A stretch of 64,000 bases of DNA from Anaerolineales bacterium (GTDB lineage Bacteria; Chloroflexota; Anaerolineae; Anaerolineales; Villigracilaceae): positions 1 through 64,000 of the forward strand of contig JANWWK010000063.1 in assembly GCA_025056175.1 (NCBI GenBank). Direction: 5' to 3'. The position numbers and the translations under genes are program-made. Of the stretch, positions 43,921 through 52,821 are shown one piece after another (position 1 is the first letter of the stretch; each line of letters opens with the position of its first letter). Under the pieces are notes generated by a model. It did not search any database, was not told the DNA's origin, and worked only from the letters and a program-made list of their open reading frames with translations.

Positions 43921-45054
43921 ATGCAAAATGCGGATGAGAAGCAACCCCAACCCGGCTGGCAGCAGGCCGTTCGGGCTGGCTTGAATGCCGCGCTCGTGCC
44001 ATTCCTGGCAATTGTCACTGCCGTCATCGTTGGTGGCGTGATTATTGCGCTGGTGGGCGGAAACCCATTTGCGGCTTATCTCGGTCTGGCACAGGGCGCA
44101 TTTGGTTCAGCGCGCGCCTGGAGCGAGACCTTCGTGTGGGCCACGCCCTACATTTTCGCCGGGCTGGCAGTGGCACTGGCCTTCAAAGGTGGCCTGTTCA
44201 ACATTGGCGCAGAGGGACAACTGGCGTTTGGTGCTGTTGCAACCGCCTGGGTAGGGTATGCCCTGCCCGAAGTATTGGGAATTGAAATTCCCGGCATTCT
44301 GCACCTGCCGCTGGCAATTGGCGCGGGCATTCTGGCCGGTGCGCTTTGGGCCGCCATTCCAGGCGCGCTCAAAGCCTATGCGGGCGGCCACGAGGTCATT
44401 AACACGATTATGATGAACTACATCGCCCTCAACATTACCAGTTACCTCTTGAACGGGCCGATGAAAGACAAAAATCCGCTCAATGTGATTGCGCGCACCC
44501 CAGAAATTGCCGAAGGTGCGCGTTTGCCGGTCATCTTTGACGGGCTGCGCGTGCATTGGGGCTTTCCGCTTGCCTTACTGGTGGCGCTGGGAGTGTGGTA
44601 TCTGCTCTGGAAAACCACTCTGGGCTTCGAAATTCGCACGGTTGGCGCAAACCCCGATGCCGCCCGTTATGCCGGCATCAATTTCAGGCGCATTCTCATC
44701 GTGACGATGGCGCTCTCCGGGCTGCTGGCGGGGATGGCTGGAGCGGTGGAAGTGACCGGGCTGAACTACCGGCACGAATTGGGCTTCTCGATTGGTTACG
44801 GCTTCGATGCGATTGCCATTGCCCTGCTCGGCAAGACTCATCCCTTCGGTGTTGTATTGGCATCCATCCTGTTTGCCGGAATGCGAAACGGCGCAACGCG
44901 GATGCAGTTCCTGACGCAAATTCCAGTGGACATCATCTCAGTCATTCAATCGCTTATCCTGTTATTCGTGGCTGCAGATGCGATTATCCGCTATCTCTAC
45001 CGAATCAAAGCCAAAGAAGAACGGCTGGTTCTCACACGCGGCTGGCGGGGTTAG
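43921..45054 (+). CDS. Nucleoside-type ABC transporter permease (BmpB/NupP-like)
   Basis: This 377-residue permease of the LivH/LivM (BPD_transp_2) type has about nine membrane segments. ATG 43921 follows GGGAGA. Conserved parts are GLAVALAFKGGLFNIGAEGQ, YAGGHEVINTIMMNY and LSGLLAGMAGAVEVTG, with IALLGKTHPFGVV near the coupling helix. It forms the channel with the next permease and is powered by the ATPase at 46178-47743. TATAAT at 43875-43880 could give an internal start. Confidence 0.88.
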   Translation: MQNADEKQPQPGWQQAVRAGLNAALVPFLAIVTAVIVGGVIIALVGGNPFAAYLGLAQGAFGSARAWSETFVWATPYIFAGLAVALAFKGGLFNIGAEGQLAFGAVATAWVGYALPEVLGIEIPGILHLPLAIGAGILAGALWAAIPGALKAYAGGHEVINTIMMNYIALNITSYLLNGPMKDKNPLNVIARTPEIAEGARLPVIFDGLRVHWGFPLALLVALGVWYLLWKTTLGFEIRTVGANPDAARYAGINFRRILIVTMALSGLLAGMAGAVEVTGLNYRHELGFSIGYGFDAIAIALLGKTHPFGVVLASILFAGMRNGATRMQFLTQIPVDIISVIQSLILLFVAADAIIRYLYRIKAKEERLVLTRGWRG

Positions 45055-45063
45055 GAGGCAGGC

Positions 45064-46167
45064 ATGGATTGGCGTCGTTTCAGTTTTATCGGGTTCATCA
45101 TCGTTTTTCTCTTCACGGTTGTGGTATTGATTGGCGGCAGCCGTGTTTCACCCACCATCATCATCTCCAGCATGTTGACCACCACCATCGCCGTTGCCAC
45201 ACCGCTTACCTTGGGGGCGCTTTCTGGTGTGTTTTGTGAACGCGCGGGTGTGGTGAACATCGGCATCGAAGGCATGATGCTGGCAGCAGCTTTCTTCGGC
45301 TGGCTGACGGCCATTTACATGAACACCGTCTTCAAATTCGACCCCAACCTGAGTTTGTGGACGGGCGTGCTGGCGGCCATTCTCACCGGTGGACTGTTCG
45401 CCCTGCTGCATGCCTGGCTCTCTATCACCTTCAAGGTAGACCAGATTATCGGCGGCACGGTCATCAACATCCTGGCGGTGGGGATTACTGGCTTTCTCAA
45501 TCGTCAAATGTTTTTCGGCGAAGGCAGTATCTTTGGCGGCAACGTGCCGCACGCGCCTGGCCTGCTGCCCTCACTCTCTAAATGGCTCGCGCCGCTTTGT
45601 GGCGGCCCAGAGGGTTGCCTGGGCCTGCCGGGTCTCATTCAAGGTACATTTTTAGACCAGAAACCCGTCGCTCTGGCGGCGATTGCGCTGGTTCTCGTCT
45701 CCCACTACGTCTTGTTCAATACCCGTTGGGGCTTGCGAACCCGCGCAGTGGGCGAACACCCCAAAGCGGCCGATACGGTCGGAATCAACGTCTATCGCAT
45801 TCGCTATGTCAACGTCATCATCGGCGGAATGCTGGCCGGGCTGGGCGGGGCCTATTTCACCATCGAATCGGTGCCATCCTTCGAGCCGCTCATGACCAAC
45901 GGACGCGGATTTATCTCATTGGCTGCGATGATTTTCGGCAACTGGACACCCTTCGGTGCCTGGGCTGCCGCACTCGTGTTTGGCGCTTCGCAAGCCCTGC
46001 AAATCAACCTGCAATTCTTCCGCGATGCCATCCCACCGCAGTGGGCCTTTTTGCAACATGCCTACATCGTCGGGCTGGCGCCCTACGTCCTGACCATGCT
46101 CATCCTGACCGGCATCATCGGCAAAACCATTCCACCGGCTGCCGATGGGCAACCCTACGAGAAATAG
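45064..46167 (+). CDS. Nucleoside-type ABC transporter permease (second subunit)
   Basis: This 367-residue permease starts at ATG 45064 after TTAGGAGG. It has the RbsC/LivH-type motifs TLGALSGVFCERAGVVNIGIEGMML, KVDQIIGGTVINILAVG and GVNVYRIRYVN-like VGINVYRIRYVNVI, then GLGGAYFTIESV. About eight membrane helices. It overlaps neither neighbour but is only 9 bases from the first permease and 10 from the ATPase, so the three are co-transcribed. It pairs with the first permease as a heterodimer, typical of this family. Confidence 0.88.
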   Translation: MDWRRFSFIGFIIVFLFTVVVLIGGSRVSPTIIISSMLTTTIAVATPLTLGALSGVFCERAGVVNIGIEGMMLAAAFFGWLTAIYMNTVFKFDPNLSLWTGVLAAILTGGLFALLHAWLSITFKVDQIIGGTVINILAVGITGFLNRQMFFGEGSIFGGNVPHAPGLLPSLSKWLAPLCGGPEGCLGLPGLIQGTFLDQKPVALAAIALVLVSHYVLFNTRWGLRTRAVGEHPKAADTVGINVYRIRYVNVIIGGMLAGLGGAYFTIESVPSFEPLMTNGRGFISLAAMIFGNWTPFGAWAAALVFGASQALQINLQFFRDAIPPQWAFLQHAYIVGLAPYVLTMLILTGIIGKTIPPAADGQPYEK

Positions 46168-46177
46168 GAGGCGCGCT

Positions 46178-47743
46178 ATGTCTGAAAAACCCATCGTTCT
46201 CGAGGCGCGCGGCATCACCAAACGTTTTCCGGGCGTGCTTGCCAACGACCACGTAGATTTCGACCTGCGACAGGGCGAAGTGCATGCCTTGCTGGGCGAG
46301 AACGGAGCCGGAAAATCTACGCTGATGAACATCCTGTACGGGCTGTACACCGCCGATTCGGGCGAAATTCTCGTCAATGGCAAGCCACTCACGCTCAACT
46401 CACCACGTGATGCCATCGAACACGGAATCGGCATGGTACATCAGCACTTCATGCTCATCCCGGTCTTTACAGTGACCGAGAACATCATGCTCGGCGCAGA
46501 AACCGACCACCGTCCCCACAAGAGCGAAGCCCCCCTGGTCAAACTGGACCGCAAGCAGGTCTCCCAAATTGTGCGCGATTTCTCGCATCAATACGGGCTG
46601 GATGTGGACCCGGATGCCATCGTGGGCGACCTGCCGGTGGGCGTGCAACAGCGCGTCGAAATCGTCAAGGCGCTTTACCGCAAAGCCAACATTTTGATTT
46701 TGGATGAGCCCACCGCCGTTTTGACCCCGCAAGAGGCCGAAGAACTGTTCCGCATCATCCGCGAACTGACAACGCGCGGTGTTTCGGTGATATTTATCAG
46801 CCACAAGCTCAAGGAAGTTCTCTCAATTGCTGACCGCATTACCGTCATGCGCGCCGGGCGCGTGGTGGGGGCAACCACCCCCGCCGAGAGCGATGAACAT
46901 CAGCTGGCGGCCATGATGGTGGGACGAGAGGTGATTCTTTCGGTAGAGAAAGAACCTGCACAACCCAAAGAAGATGTTTTGGTGGTCGAAAACCTGCGCG
47001 TGCGCGATGTGCGCGACCTGGAGGCAGTGCGCGGTGTCTCTTTTACCGTGCGCGCTGGTGAAATTTTGGGCATTGCGGGCGTGCAGGGCAACGGGCAGAC
47101 CGAGCTGGCTGAGGCCCTCACCGGCCTGCGGCGCATCGAAAGCGGCTCAGTCAAATTGGCCGGGCGCGACCTGACCAACTGTCCCCCGCGCCTGTTTACC
47201 GAAACTGGCCTGGCGCATATCCCCGAAGACCGCCAGCGGCATGGCCTGGTGCTGGGCTACACCATCGCCGATAACATGGTTTTGTGTGATTACTACCGCC
47301 CGCCCTTTAGCGCGCGCGGCGTGCTTCAGACCCAGGCATTGGATGAACACGCACGTAAGTTGATTCAAAATTTTGATGTGCGCACGCCTTCCCCGTATGT
47401 AGCAGCGGGCAAACTTTCGGGCGGTAACCAGCAAAAAGTGATTGTGGCGCGCGAACTCAGCCGTCCCAGCGTTCGGCTGGTGATTGCCAACCAGCCCACG
47501 CGCGGCCTGGACGTTGGCTCCATTGAGTATATTCACAAGGAAATTGTGCTGATGCGCGACCAGGGTGTGGCCGTTTTGCTCATCTCCGCCGAACTCGATG
47601 AAATCATGTCGCTTTCCGACCGGATTGCGGTGATGTATCACGGACAGATTGTGACCACCGTCGAGGCTCACGCCGTGACGCGCGAACAACTGGGCTTGTG
47701 GATGGCTGGTGCAAAGCCAGAGCAAACTGCAACTTCGGTCTGA
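46178..47743 (+). CDS. ABC transporter double ATP-binding protein, BMP/NupO type
   Basis: This 521-residue protein has two ATPase domains and ATG 46178, after ATAGGAGG. Domain 1 has Walker A GENGAGKST (residues about 42-50), the divergent signature LPVGVQQRVEIVKAL and Walker B ILILDEPTAVLTPQEAEE. Domain 2 has a degenerate Walker A (GVQGNGQTELAEAL), the signature LSGGNQQKVIVAREL and ANQPTRGLDVG in place of a normal Walker B. This pairing is typical of RbsA/MglA-type and BMP-family importers for ribose and nucleosides. It energises uptake with both permeases. Confidence 0.92.
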   Translation: MSEKPIVLEARGITKRFPGVLANDHVDFDLRQGEVHALLGENGAGKSTLMNILYGLYTADSGEILVNGKPLTLNSPRDAIEHGIGMVHQHFMLIPVFTVTENIMLGAETDHRPHKSEAPLVKLDRKQVSQIVRDFSHQYGLDVDPDAIVGDLPVGVQQRVEIVKALYRKANILILDEPTAVLTPQEAEELFRIIRELTTRGVSVIFISHKLKEVLSIADRITVMRAGRVVGATTPAESDEHQLAAMMVGREVILSVEKEPAQPKEDVLVVENLRVRDVRDLEAVRGVSFTVRAGEILGIAGVQGNGQTELAEALTGLRRIESGSVKLAGRDLTNCPPRLFTETGLAHIPEDRQRHGLVLGYTIADNMVLCDYYRPPFSARGVLQTQALDEHARKLIQNFDVRTPSPYVAAGKLSGGNQQKVIVARELSRPSVRLVIANQPTRGLDVGSIEYIHKEIVLMRDQGVAVLLISAELDEIMSLSDRIAVMYHGQIVTTVEAHAVTREQLGLWMAGAKPEQTATSV

Positions 47744-47752
47744 TTTTTCCCA

Positions 47753-47807
47753 CGCCGCAGGCAGGTAGCCAGTTGACTGTATCGGCCAACCTGCTGCGGC
47801 GAATTTT
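47753..47807 (+). terminator. Terminator of the nucleoside transporter operon
   Basis: CGCCGCAG-(G)-CAGGT (47753-47766) pairs with ACCTG-CTGCGGCG (47789-47801), with one bulge and a 22-nt loop, then AATTTTC. It lies 9 bases after the stop. The rest of the 210-bp gap before the next gene has no clear promoter. Confidence 0.65.
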
Positions 47808-47953
47808 CATCATGCAATGAGGCCATTGGTGAAGGCGCTCGAATGCGTCAGCCTGTCGTGGCCCTATCCCGCTTTCCACTTGAACCAAAGGGGGATGGAA
47901 AGCATTGTTTGTTTTGACGATAATCAAAAACGACACACAAGAGAGGAGAGAGT

Positions 47954-49132
47954 ATGATGTGGAGAGTTGCCCGTTCGCTTCTGATTCTCCTGGCGGCTTC
48001 GTTGGGGCTTGCAGCCTGTAACCTGCCCCGCGCCACCCCTACCCCGGCCAATCCCAACGCCTTTCTGACCGCCGCGGCGCAAACGGTGGAGGTGCAATTG
48101 ACCATGAATGCGCTCCAAACGCCGCAGGCGACCCTTACCTCGCCACCAAGCGCGACGCCTCCACCGCCCCTGCCTCCGACCTTTACGAACACGCCTCCCA
48201 GCACGCCCAGCCCCACCCCTATCTGTGACCTGGCACAGTTCGTGGCCGATGTCACCGTGCCGGATGGTACCACCTTTCAGCCAGGTGAGACGTTCGTCAA
48301 GACCTGGCGGCTCAAAAACATCGGCGTCTGCACCTGGACGAACGGCTACCAACTGATTTTCGACAGCGGCGATGCGATGAGTGGCCCGGCCTCGCAGGCG
48401 TTGGCTGGCTCGGTCGCGCCCGGACAAACGGTGGATATTTCCGTCACCCTCAAAGCGCCAACCGCGCCCGGCACCTATCGCGGCTACTGGCGCTTGCGAA
48501 ACGCAGCAGGCGTGCTGATGCCGGTGTCCAATGGCTTCAAAGGCACATCGTTCTTCGTTGAAATCAAAGTTAACCCGCCCACCCCAACGGCCTCGCTCAC
48601 GCCCAGTCCCACGCCTCCTTCGGCGCCGGCGGTAACGCAAATCATCCTGACACCGGTCGCCGCCGAAAGCGGCCAGGTGCGCTCCAGTGGCTCGGTTCTC
48701 TCACCGCCGAACACCGGTGATTTGGATACCAACGAGACCGCTCAGGCTTTCCTCAGCTTTAATATCTCCGGTATCCCTGTGGGGGCAACCATTACCCAGG
48801 TGAAGGTAGATTTCAGCTCGTATGATACGTTAGGTAATCCCTGGAGTTTGGGAGATGGATGTCTGCGCGCCTACATTCAAAATTACGGCACGCCCGATGC
48901 AGGTGACTTCTTCCCTGGCGACCCCCTGGGTGCGCTGATGCGCTGGTGCGGCCCGGCGGAATTGAGTTCGGTCTTCGAGGATAACAACGTCAAGAGCGCC
49001 CTGCAGGCTGCCATCGGCACTTCACGCTTCCAGCTGCGCGTACAATTCCGTCCGCCCACAACCAACAATAACGGCATTGCCGATATGATTCGGCTGGGAG
49101 CGGTGAAACTCATCGTGACGTATCAATACTGA
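47954..49132 (+). CDS. Lipoprotein with NBR1-type Ig-like domain, 1 of 5 tandem paralogues
   Basis: This 392-residue lipoprotein starts at ATG 47954 (AGAGGAG upstream), with lipobox LAAC (C22). A Thr/Pro-rich linker (TPPSTPSPTP) leads to the Ig-like domain: CDLAQFVADVTVPDG, FVKTWRLKNIGVCTW, TLKAPTAPGTYRGYWRLR and FFVEIKV. This is the pattern of the eukaryotic NBR1 four-Trp Ig-like domain, known in many Anaerolineae lipoproteins. A second domain of about 160 residues follows, ending IRLGAVKLIVTYQY, with paired Cys in LGDGCLRAY and MRWCGPAEL. It is the only copy with this domain. Probable surface scaffold or binding protein; ligand unknown. Confidence 0.87.
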   Translation: MMWRVARSLLILLAASLGLAACNLPRATPTPANPNAFLTAAAQTVEVQLTMNALQTPQATLTSPPSATPPPPLPPTFTNTPPSTPSPTPICDLAQFVADVTVPDGTTFQPGETFVKTWRLKNIGVCTWTNGYQLIFDSGDAMSGPASQALAGSVAPGQTVDISVTLKAPTAPGTYRGYWRLRNAAGVLMPVSNGFKGTSFFVEIKVNPPTPTASLTPSPTPPSAPAVTQIILTPVAAESGQVRSSGSVLSPPNTGDLDTNETAQAFLSFNISGIPVGATITQVKVDFSSYDTLGNPWSLGDGCLRAYIQNYGTPDAGDFFPGDPLGALMRWCGPAELSSVFEDNNVKSALQAAIGTSRFQLRVQFRPPTTNNNGIADMIRLGAVKLIVTYQY

Positions 49133-49164
49133 ACTGTATCCATCAGGCAAACTCAATCCATTTC

Positions 49165-49198
49165 GCAGGGCGGGAACGTTTCCCGCCCTGCGCTTTTT
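49165..49198 (+). terminator. Rho-independent terminator between first and second Ig-like lipoproteins
   Basis: Twelve-bp stem (49165-49176 and 49180-49191), 3-nt loop, then GCTTTTTGC. Confidence 0.75.
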
Positions 49199-49254
49199 GC
49201 TGGCTTGAGAAAGATGGGTATAATCCTCCTGTGAAACATGAAAGGACACACAAC

Positions 49255-50235
49255 ATGAAACGACATCTTCTCCAAATTTGCTCTCTGCTGACGGCAGGCG
49301 CGCTCCTTATCGGGGCCTGTGGCGCGCCCACACCGCCAGAACCCACCCCCGATGTGGCGGCAGTGGCAACCGCTGCCGTGCAAACCGCCGAAGCGCGTTT
49401 TACCCAGCAGGCGCTGGTGGAACTGGCAACCCGCGTGGCCTCTACACCAGTCTTCACCGCCACACCTCTCCCCGAAGCGGCTGTGCCAACCTCCACACCA
49501 AGTACAGGCACAACCCCCTCTTACGAATACTCGCCCGGCTGTGTCTATGCTACCTATGTCGCCGATGTCACCATCCCCGATGGAATGCTGATGTTGCCCG
49601 GAACCACCTTCGTCAAGACCTGGCGAATCAAGAACAGCGGCAGCTGCAAATGGGACTCCAGCTTTGCAATGATACAAATCGGCGGTGACAAAATGGGAGA
49701 ACAGACACGCTTTCCCCTGACACGGGTAGTGTATCCAGGCCAGGAAGTGGATGTCTCCGTCACCCTCACTGCGCCTGCCGCTAACGGCAAATATGCCAGC
49801 CAGTGGCGACTGGCCATGCCAGGCGGCGGCAGCGCCGGTGTTGGCCCGCAGGATGTCAATCTAACCGTCTTAATTGAAGTTGCCAGCAAGCCCAAAGATG
49901 CCTTTGCTGTCACAAAAATCGTTTATGGCCCGGTGGTGCGCGACCCCAAAACTGGCTGTGATGCCAACGGCGCGCGCTACACCTTTTCGGCCACCATCTT
50001 TGTCAACGGCCCCGGCGAACTGGTCTATCAGTGGGACCGCGAACCCTTCGACGGCGTCTTCGAGGGCGGCAGGCTCAAGTTTACCGAAGCCGGCTCCAAA
50101 CAGGTCTTTTTTACCTGGACGATGACCCGCGACCATCCGCAGAATTGGGAGCGCTGGGTTGCCTTGCACGTCACCTACGAAGGCACCGATAAGCAGTACG
50201 ACCGCGTTCGCTTTACCTACACGTGTGATGGATGA
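49255..50235 (+). CDS. Lipoprotein with NBR1-type Ig-like domain, 2 of 5
   Basis: This 326-residue lipoprotein starts at ATG 49255 (AAAGGA upstream), with lipobox IGAC (C22). An in-frame GTG at 49231 lies 6 bases after a TATAAT and could start a leaderless form. A helix-prone linker (DVAAVATAAVQTAEARFTQQ) precedes the Ig-like domain with CVYATYVADVTIPDG, FVKTWRIKNSGSCKW and TLTAPAANGKYASQWRL. The C-terminal domain (KIVYGPVVRDPKTGC, then VNGPGELVYQWDREP and DRVRFTYTC) has another beta-sandwich look. The N-terminal repeat of TAA-x-TAEA is shared with copies 3-5 and could form a coiled coil. Confidence 0.86.
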   Translation: MKRHLLQICSLLTAGALLIGACGAPTPPEPTPDVAAVATAAVQTAEARFTQQALVELATRVASTPVFTATPLPEAAVPTSTPSTGTTPSYEYSPGCVYATYVADVTIPDGMLMLPGTTFVKTWRIKNSGSCKWDSSFAMIQIGGDKMGEQTRFPLTRVVYPGQEVDVSVTLTAPAANGKYASQWRLAMPGGGSAGVGPQDVNLTVLIEVASKPKDAFAVTKIVYGPVVRDPKTGCDANGARYTFSATIFVNGPGELVYQWDREPFDGVFEGGRLKFTEAGSKQVFFTWTMTRDHPQNWERWVALHVTYEGTDKQYDRVRFTYTCDG

Positions 50236-50290
50236 GCCGTTCCAGTGGTTCCGGTACATGCTGTTCACAATGCGGCAGGAGATGGGCGCC

Positions 50291-51244
50291 ATGTCACCAA
50301 AGCAATTGACTCTCTTGCTCCTCTGGATGATGTTTCTACTCAGTGCGTGCAATCTTTCTGCCGCGCCGTCTGTTACGCCGTCTGTCCATCCGAACACCGT
50401 CTTTACCGCCGCCGCGCAGACGGTGGAGGCGCAATTGACCCAAAACGCCCTGTTGCGGCTGACCACCCCACGCCCGGCCGAGTCTCTGCCGACGGCTACG
50501 CTTGCACCTTTACCGTCAACCCAGTCCCCACCGGCTGCAATTTTTCCGACCCCCGACCCCTCTCTGCCGTGCGATGCCGCCCGCTTCGTGGCCGATGTCA
50601 CCGTGCCAGATGGAAGCCTCTACGCTCCCGGCGCGACCTTCATCAAGACCTGGAAGATTCAGAACATCGGTGCCTGCGTCTGGGATACTTCCTACAGCCT
50701 GGTTTTCGATTCTGGCGAAAGAATGGGCGGCCCGGACAGTCTGCCTCTGCCTGGGACGGTTGCCCCCGGCGAGGAGATAGACCTTTCCATCCCGCTGACA
50801 GCGCCTTCCAAAACCGGAAAATATCGCGGCTACTGGCGCTTGCAAAACCCTGCCGGGCAGACCGTTCCCATCGAACAAGGCTACAATGGCCGTTCCTTCT
50901 TTGTGGAAATTCAGGTCAGGCCGGGTACTGGCGGAGGGACACCTTCCCCTTTCACCGTAACCACAGTGACGTTCGCCGTATCCCATAGCGGCAGCTGTGC
51001 GGCAGGCAAATATACCGTCACCGCCACCATCACGGTCAACAAGGCTGGCACAGTGACGTATACCTGGATTCGCAGCGATGGCGCAACAGGTGCAGCCCAT
51101 CGCGGCTCGCTGACGTTCGACAAAGCAGGGACGCAAACCATCACGTTCGAATGGCCGACCGGAGCCAGCGGCTTATGGGTAGATTTGTACATCGAAGAGC
51201 CGAACCAGCAGCAGTTCGGTCGTGCCTTGCTGAATTGTCCCTGA
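50291..51244 (+). CDS. Lipoprotein with NBR1-type Ig-like domain, 3 of 5
   Basis: This 317-residue lipoprotein starts at ATG 50291, after CAGGAG, with lipobox LSAC (C20). Upstream in-frame Met codons read into the previous gene's 3' end and lack a spaced ribosome site. The linker NTVFTAAAQTVEAQLTQN matches copy 1. The Ig-like domain is CDAARFVADVTVPDG, FIKTWKIQNIGACVW, GKYRGYWRLQN and FFVEIQV. A second domain from VTTVTFAVSHSGSC to NQQQFGRALLNC has a Cys at each end and contains GTVTYTWIRSDG, related to the second domain of copy 2. Confidence 0.87.
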   Translation: MSPKQLTLLLLWMMFLLSACNLSAAPSVTPSVHPNTVFTAAAQTVEAQLTQNALLRLTTPRPAESLPTATLAPLPSTQSPPAAIFPTPDPSLPCDAARFVADVTVPDGSLYAPGATFIKTWKIQNIGACVWDTSYSLVFDSGERMGGPDSLPLPGTVAPGEEIDLSIPLTAPSKTGKYRGYWRLQNPAGQTVPIEQGYNGRSFFVEIQVRPGTGGGTPSPFTVTTVTFAVSHSGSCAAGKYTVTATITVNKAGTVTYTWIRSDGATGAAHRGSLTFDKAGTQTITFEWPTGASGLWVDLYIEEPNQQQFGRALLNCP

Positions 51245-51344
51245 CACATTCGGATTGTTGCAGAGGCAGGCTGGTTGGGGAACTTCCCGCACACACCTGG
51301 CGTCTCCTTGAGTGATTGTTTTGCTCAATTTAGACGAGGTGTAT

Positions 51345-52754
51345 ATGCGTGCGCTCAAATGGTTCTCGTTTGTTCTTTTAACTGCCCTGATGCTTTCTGC
51401 CTGCTCGTTCCCTTACGGCACACCCGATGCCGCCGCCACGCTCCAGGCTGTTTATACGGCGCAGGCAGCAACCGTTTCGGCCATTCAGACGCAAACCGCC
51501 CCAACGGCAACACCGTTGCTGCCAGCCTCGCCGACCTTTCAATTCCCTACCCTTCCCCCTCAGCAGACAGCATTTCCTACCATCACTGCCGTACCACTGT
51601 TTACCTTCACACCAATCCCACCCATAACGCGCTGTGACCAGGCGGTCTTTGTCAAGGATGTAACCGTGCCTGACGGCACAGTGATAAGCCCAGGCGCACA
51701 GTTCGTCAAAACCTGGCGGCTGCAAAACACCGGTTCGTGTACCTGGACGACCGCTTACGCGCTGGTCTTTTCTGGCGGAGAGCGGATGAACGGCCCGGCA
51801 GCAGTGAACCTGCCCGGAGCGGTCGCACCGGGGCAATTCGTGGATGTTTCGGTCACGCTGAAAGCCCCTGCTGCCGATGGCCGCTACACCGGCTATTGGA
51901 TGTTGCGGAACGCCGCAGGCGGGACTTTCGGACTGGGTGAGAATGCTCAAAAACCGTTTTTCGTCACCATCAAAGTCGTTGGCGATATGACCACTGTGTT
52001 CGACTTCGTGGCCGAATACTGCTATGCCGATTGGCGTTCCGGTGCAGGCGATTTGGGCTGTCCCGGCAACGTCGGCGCAAAAAACGGCTATGCCATCGAA
52101 GTAGATAAGCCCCAACTCGAAAACGGTCAGAAATTCAACGGCAAGGGATTGCTCACCGTGCCACAGCGGGTAAACAACGGTTATCTTTCGGGCTATTACC
52201 AGCCCTTCAAAGTCCAAAAAGGCGACCGTTTCCGCGCGCTCGTCAACTGCGAATATCTTGCGAATGGTTGTAATGTGGTCTTTCGGCTCGACTACCGCAT
52301 TGGGGATGGCAAAATCAAGACCTTTTGGAGTTTCAACGAAGCCTATGATGGCCTGTATTACACGGTGGATGTAGATTTAAGCGCACTGGCAGGCAAAGAG
52401 GTCACTTTTATTCTCACCGCACATGCCAACGGCAAAGCCGACGCCGACAAGCCTCTCTGGGTTGCGCCGCGCATCGAACGCCCCTCCAACCTGGTGACGC
52501 CCTCCGCCACGCCCACGCGCACACCCACCGTCACCCTGACCGGCACAGTAACGCCCACACGCACCCCTACCGTCACGGCAACAATCACCTTCACCCCCAC
52601 GGTGCTGCCGCCAAGCGCCACTCCAACGGTTACGGCAACAGCAACCATCACGGCGACCGCAACGATAACACCCACACCCAGCGAAACCCCCACCCCAACG
52701 GTCACAGCCTCACCCACCGAAACACCGACTCCCACCGAAACGCCAACACCGTGA
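51345..52754 (+). CDS. Lipoprotein with NBR1-type Ig-like domain and Thr/Pro tail, 4 of 5
   Basis: This 469-residue lipoprotein starts at ATG 51345, after GAGGTG, with lipobox LSAC (C20). Its Ig-like domain is CDQAVFVKDVTVPDG, FVKTWRLQNTGSCTW and GRYTGYWMLRN. A third segment (FVAEYCYADWRSGAGDLGCPG to VTFILTAHANGK) resembles a carbohydrate-binding-like beta-sandwich. The last 85 residues are almost only Thr, Pro, Ser and Ala (TPTRTPTVT, TATITATATIT), ending ETPTP at the stop. This stalk-like tail is at the C-terminus, while the lipid anchor is N-terminal, so it would be free, possibly reaching outward or heavily glycosylated. Confidence 0.87.
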   Translation: MRALKWFSFVLLTALMLSACSFPYGTPDAAATLQAVYTAQAATVSAIQTQTAPTATPLLPASPTFQFPTLPPQQTAFPTITAVPLFTFTPIPPITRCDQAVFVKDVTVPDGTVISPGAQFVKTWRLQNTGSCTWTTAYALVFSGGERMNGPAAVNLPGAVAPGQFVDVSVTLKAPAADGRYTGYWMLRNAAGGTFGLGENAQKPFFVTIKVVGDMTTVFDFVAEYCYADWRSGAGDLGCPGNVGAKNGYAIEVDKPQLENGQKFNGKGLLTVPQRVNNGYLSGYYQPFKVQKGDRFRALVNCEYLANGCNVVFRLDYRIGDGKIKTFWSFNEAYDGLYYTVDVDLSALAGKEVTFILTAHANGKADADKPLWVAPRIERPSNLVTPSATPTRTPTVTLTGTVTPTRTPTVTATITFTPTVLPPSATPTVTATATITATATITPTPSETPTPTVTASPTETPTPTETPTP

Positions 52755-52821
52755 GTGATTGCGTTATAATCGTGCCTACGCGGCCTGCTGTTTTGACTGC
52801 GCTGTATCCTTTGGAGGTCTG

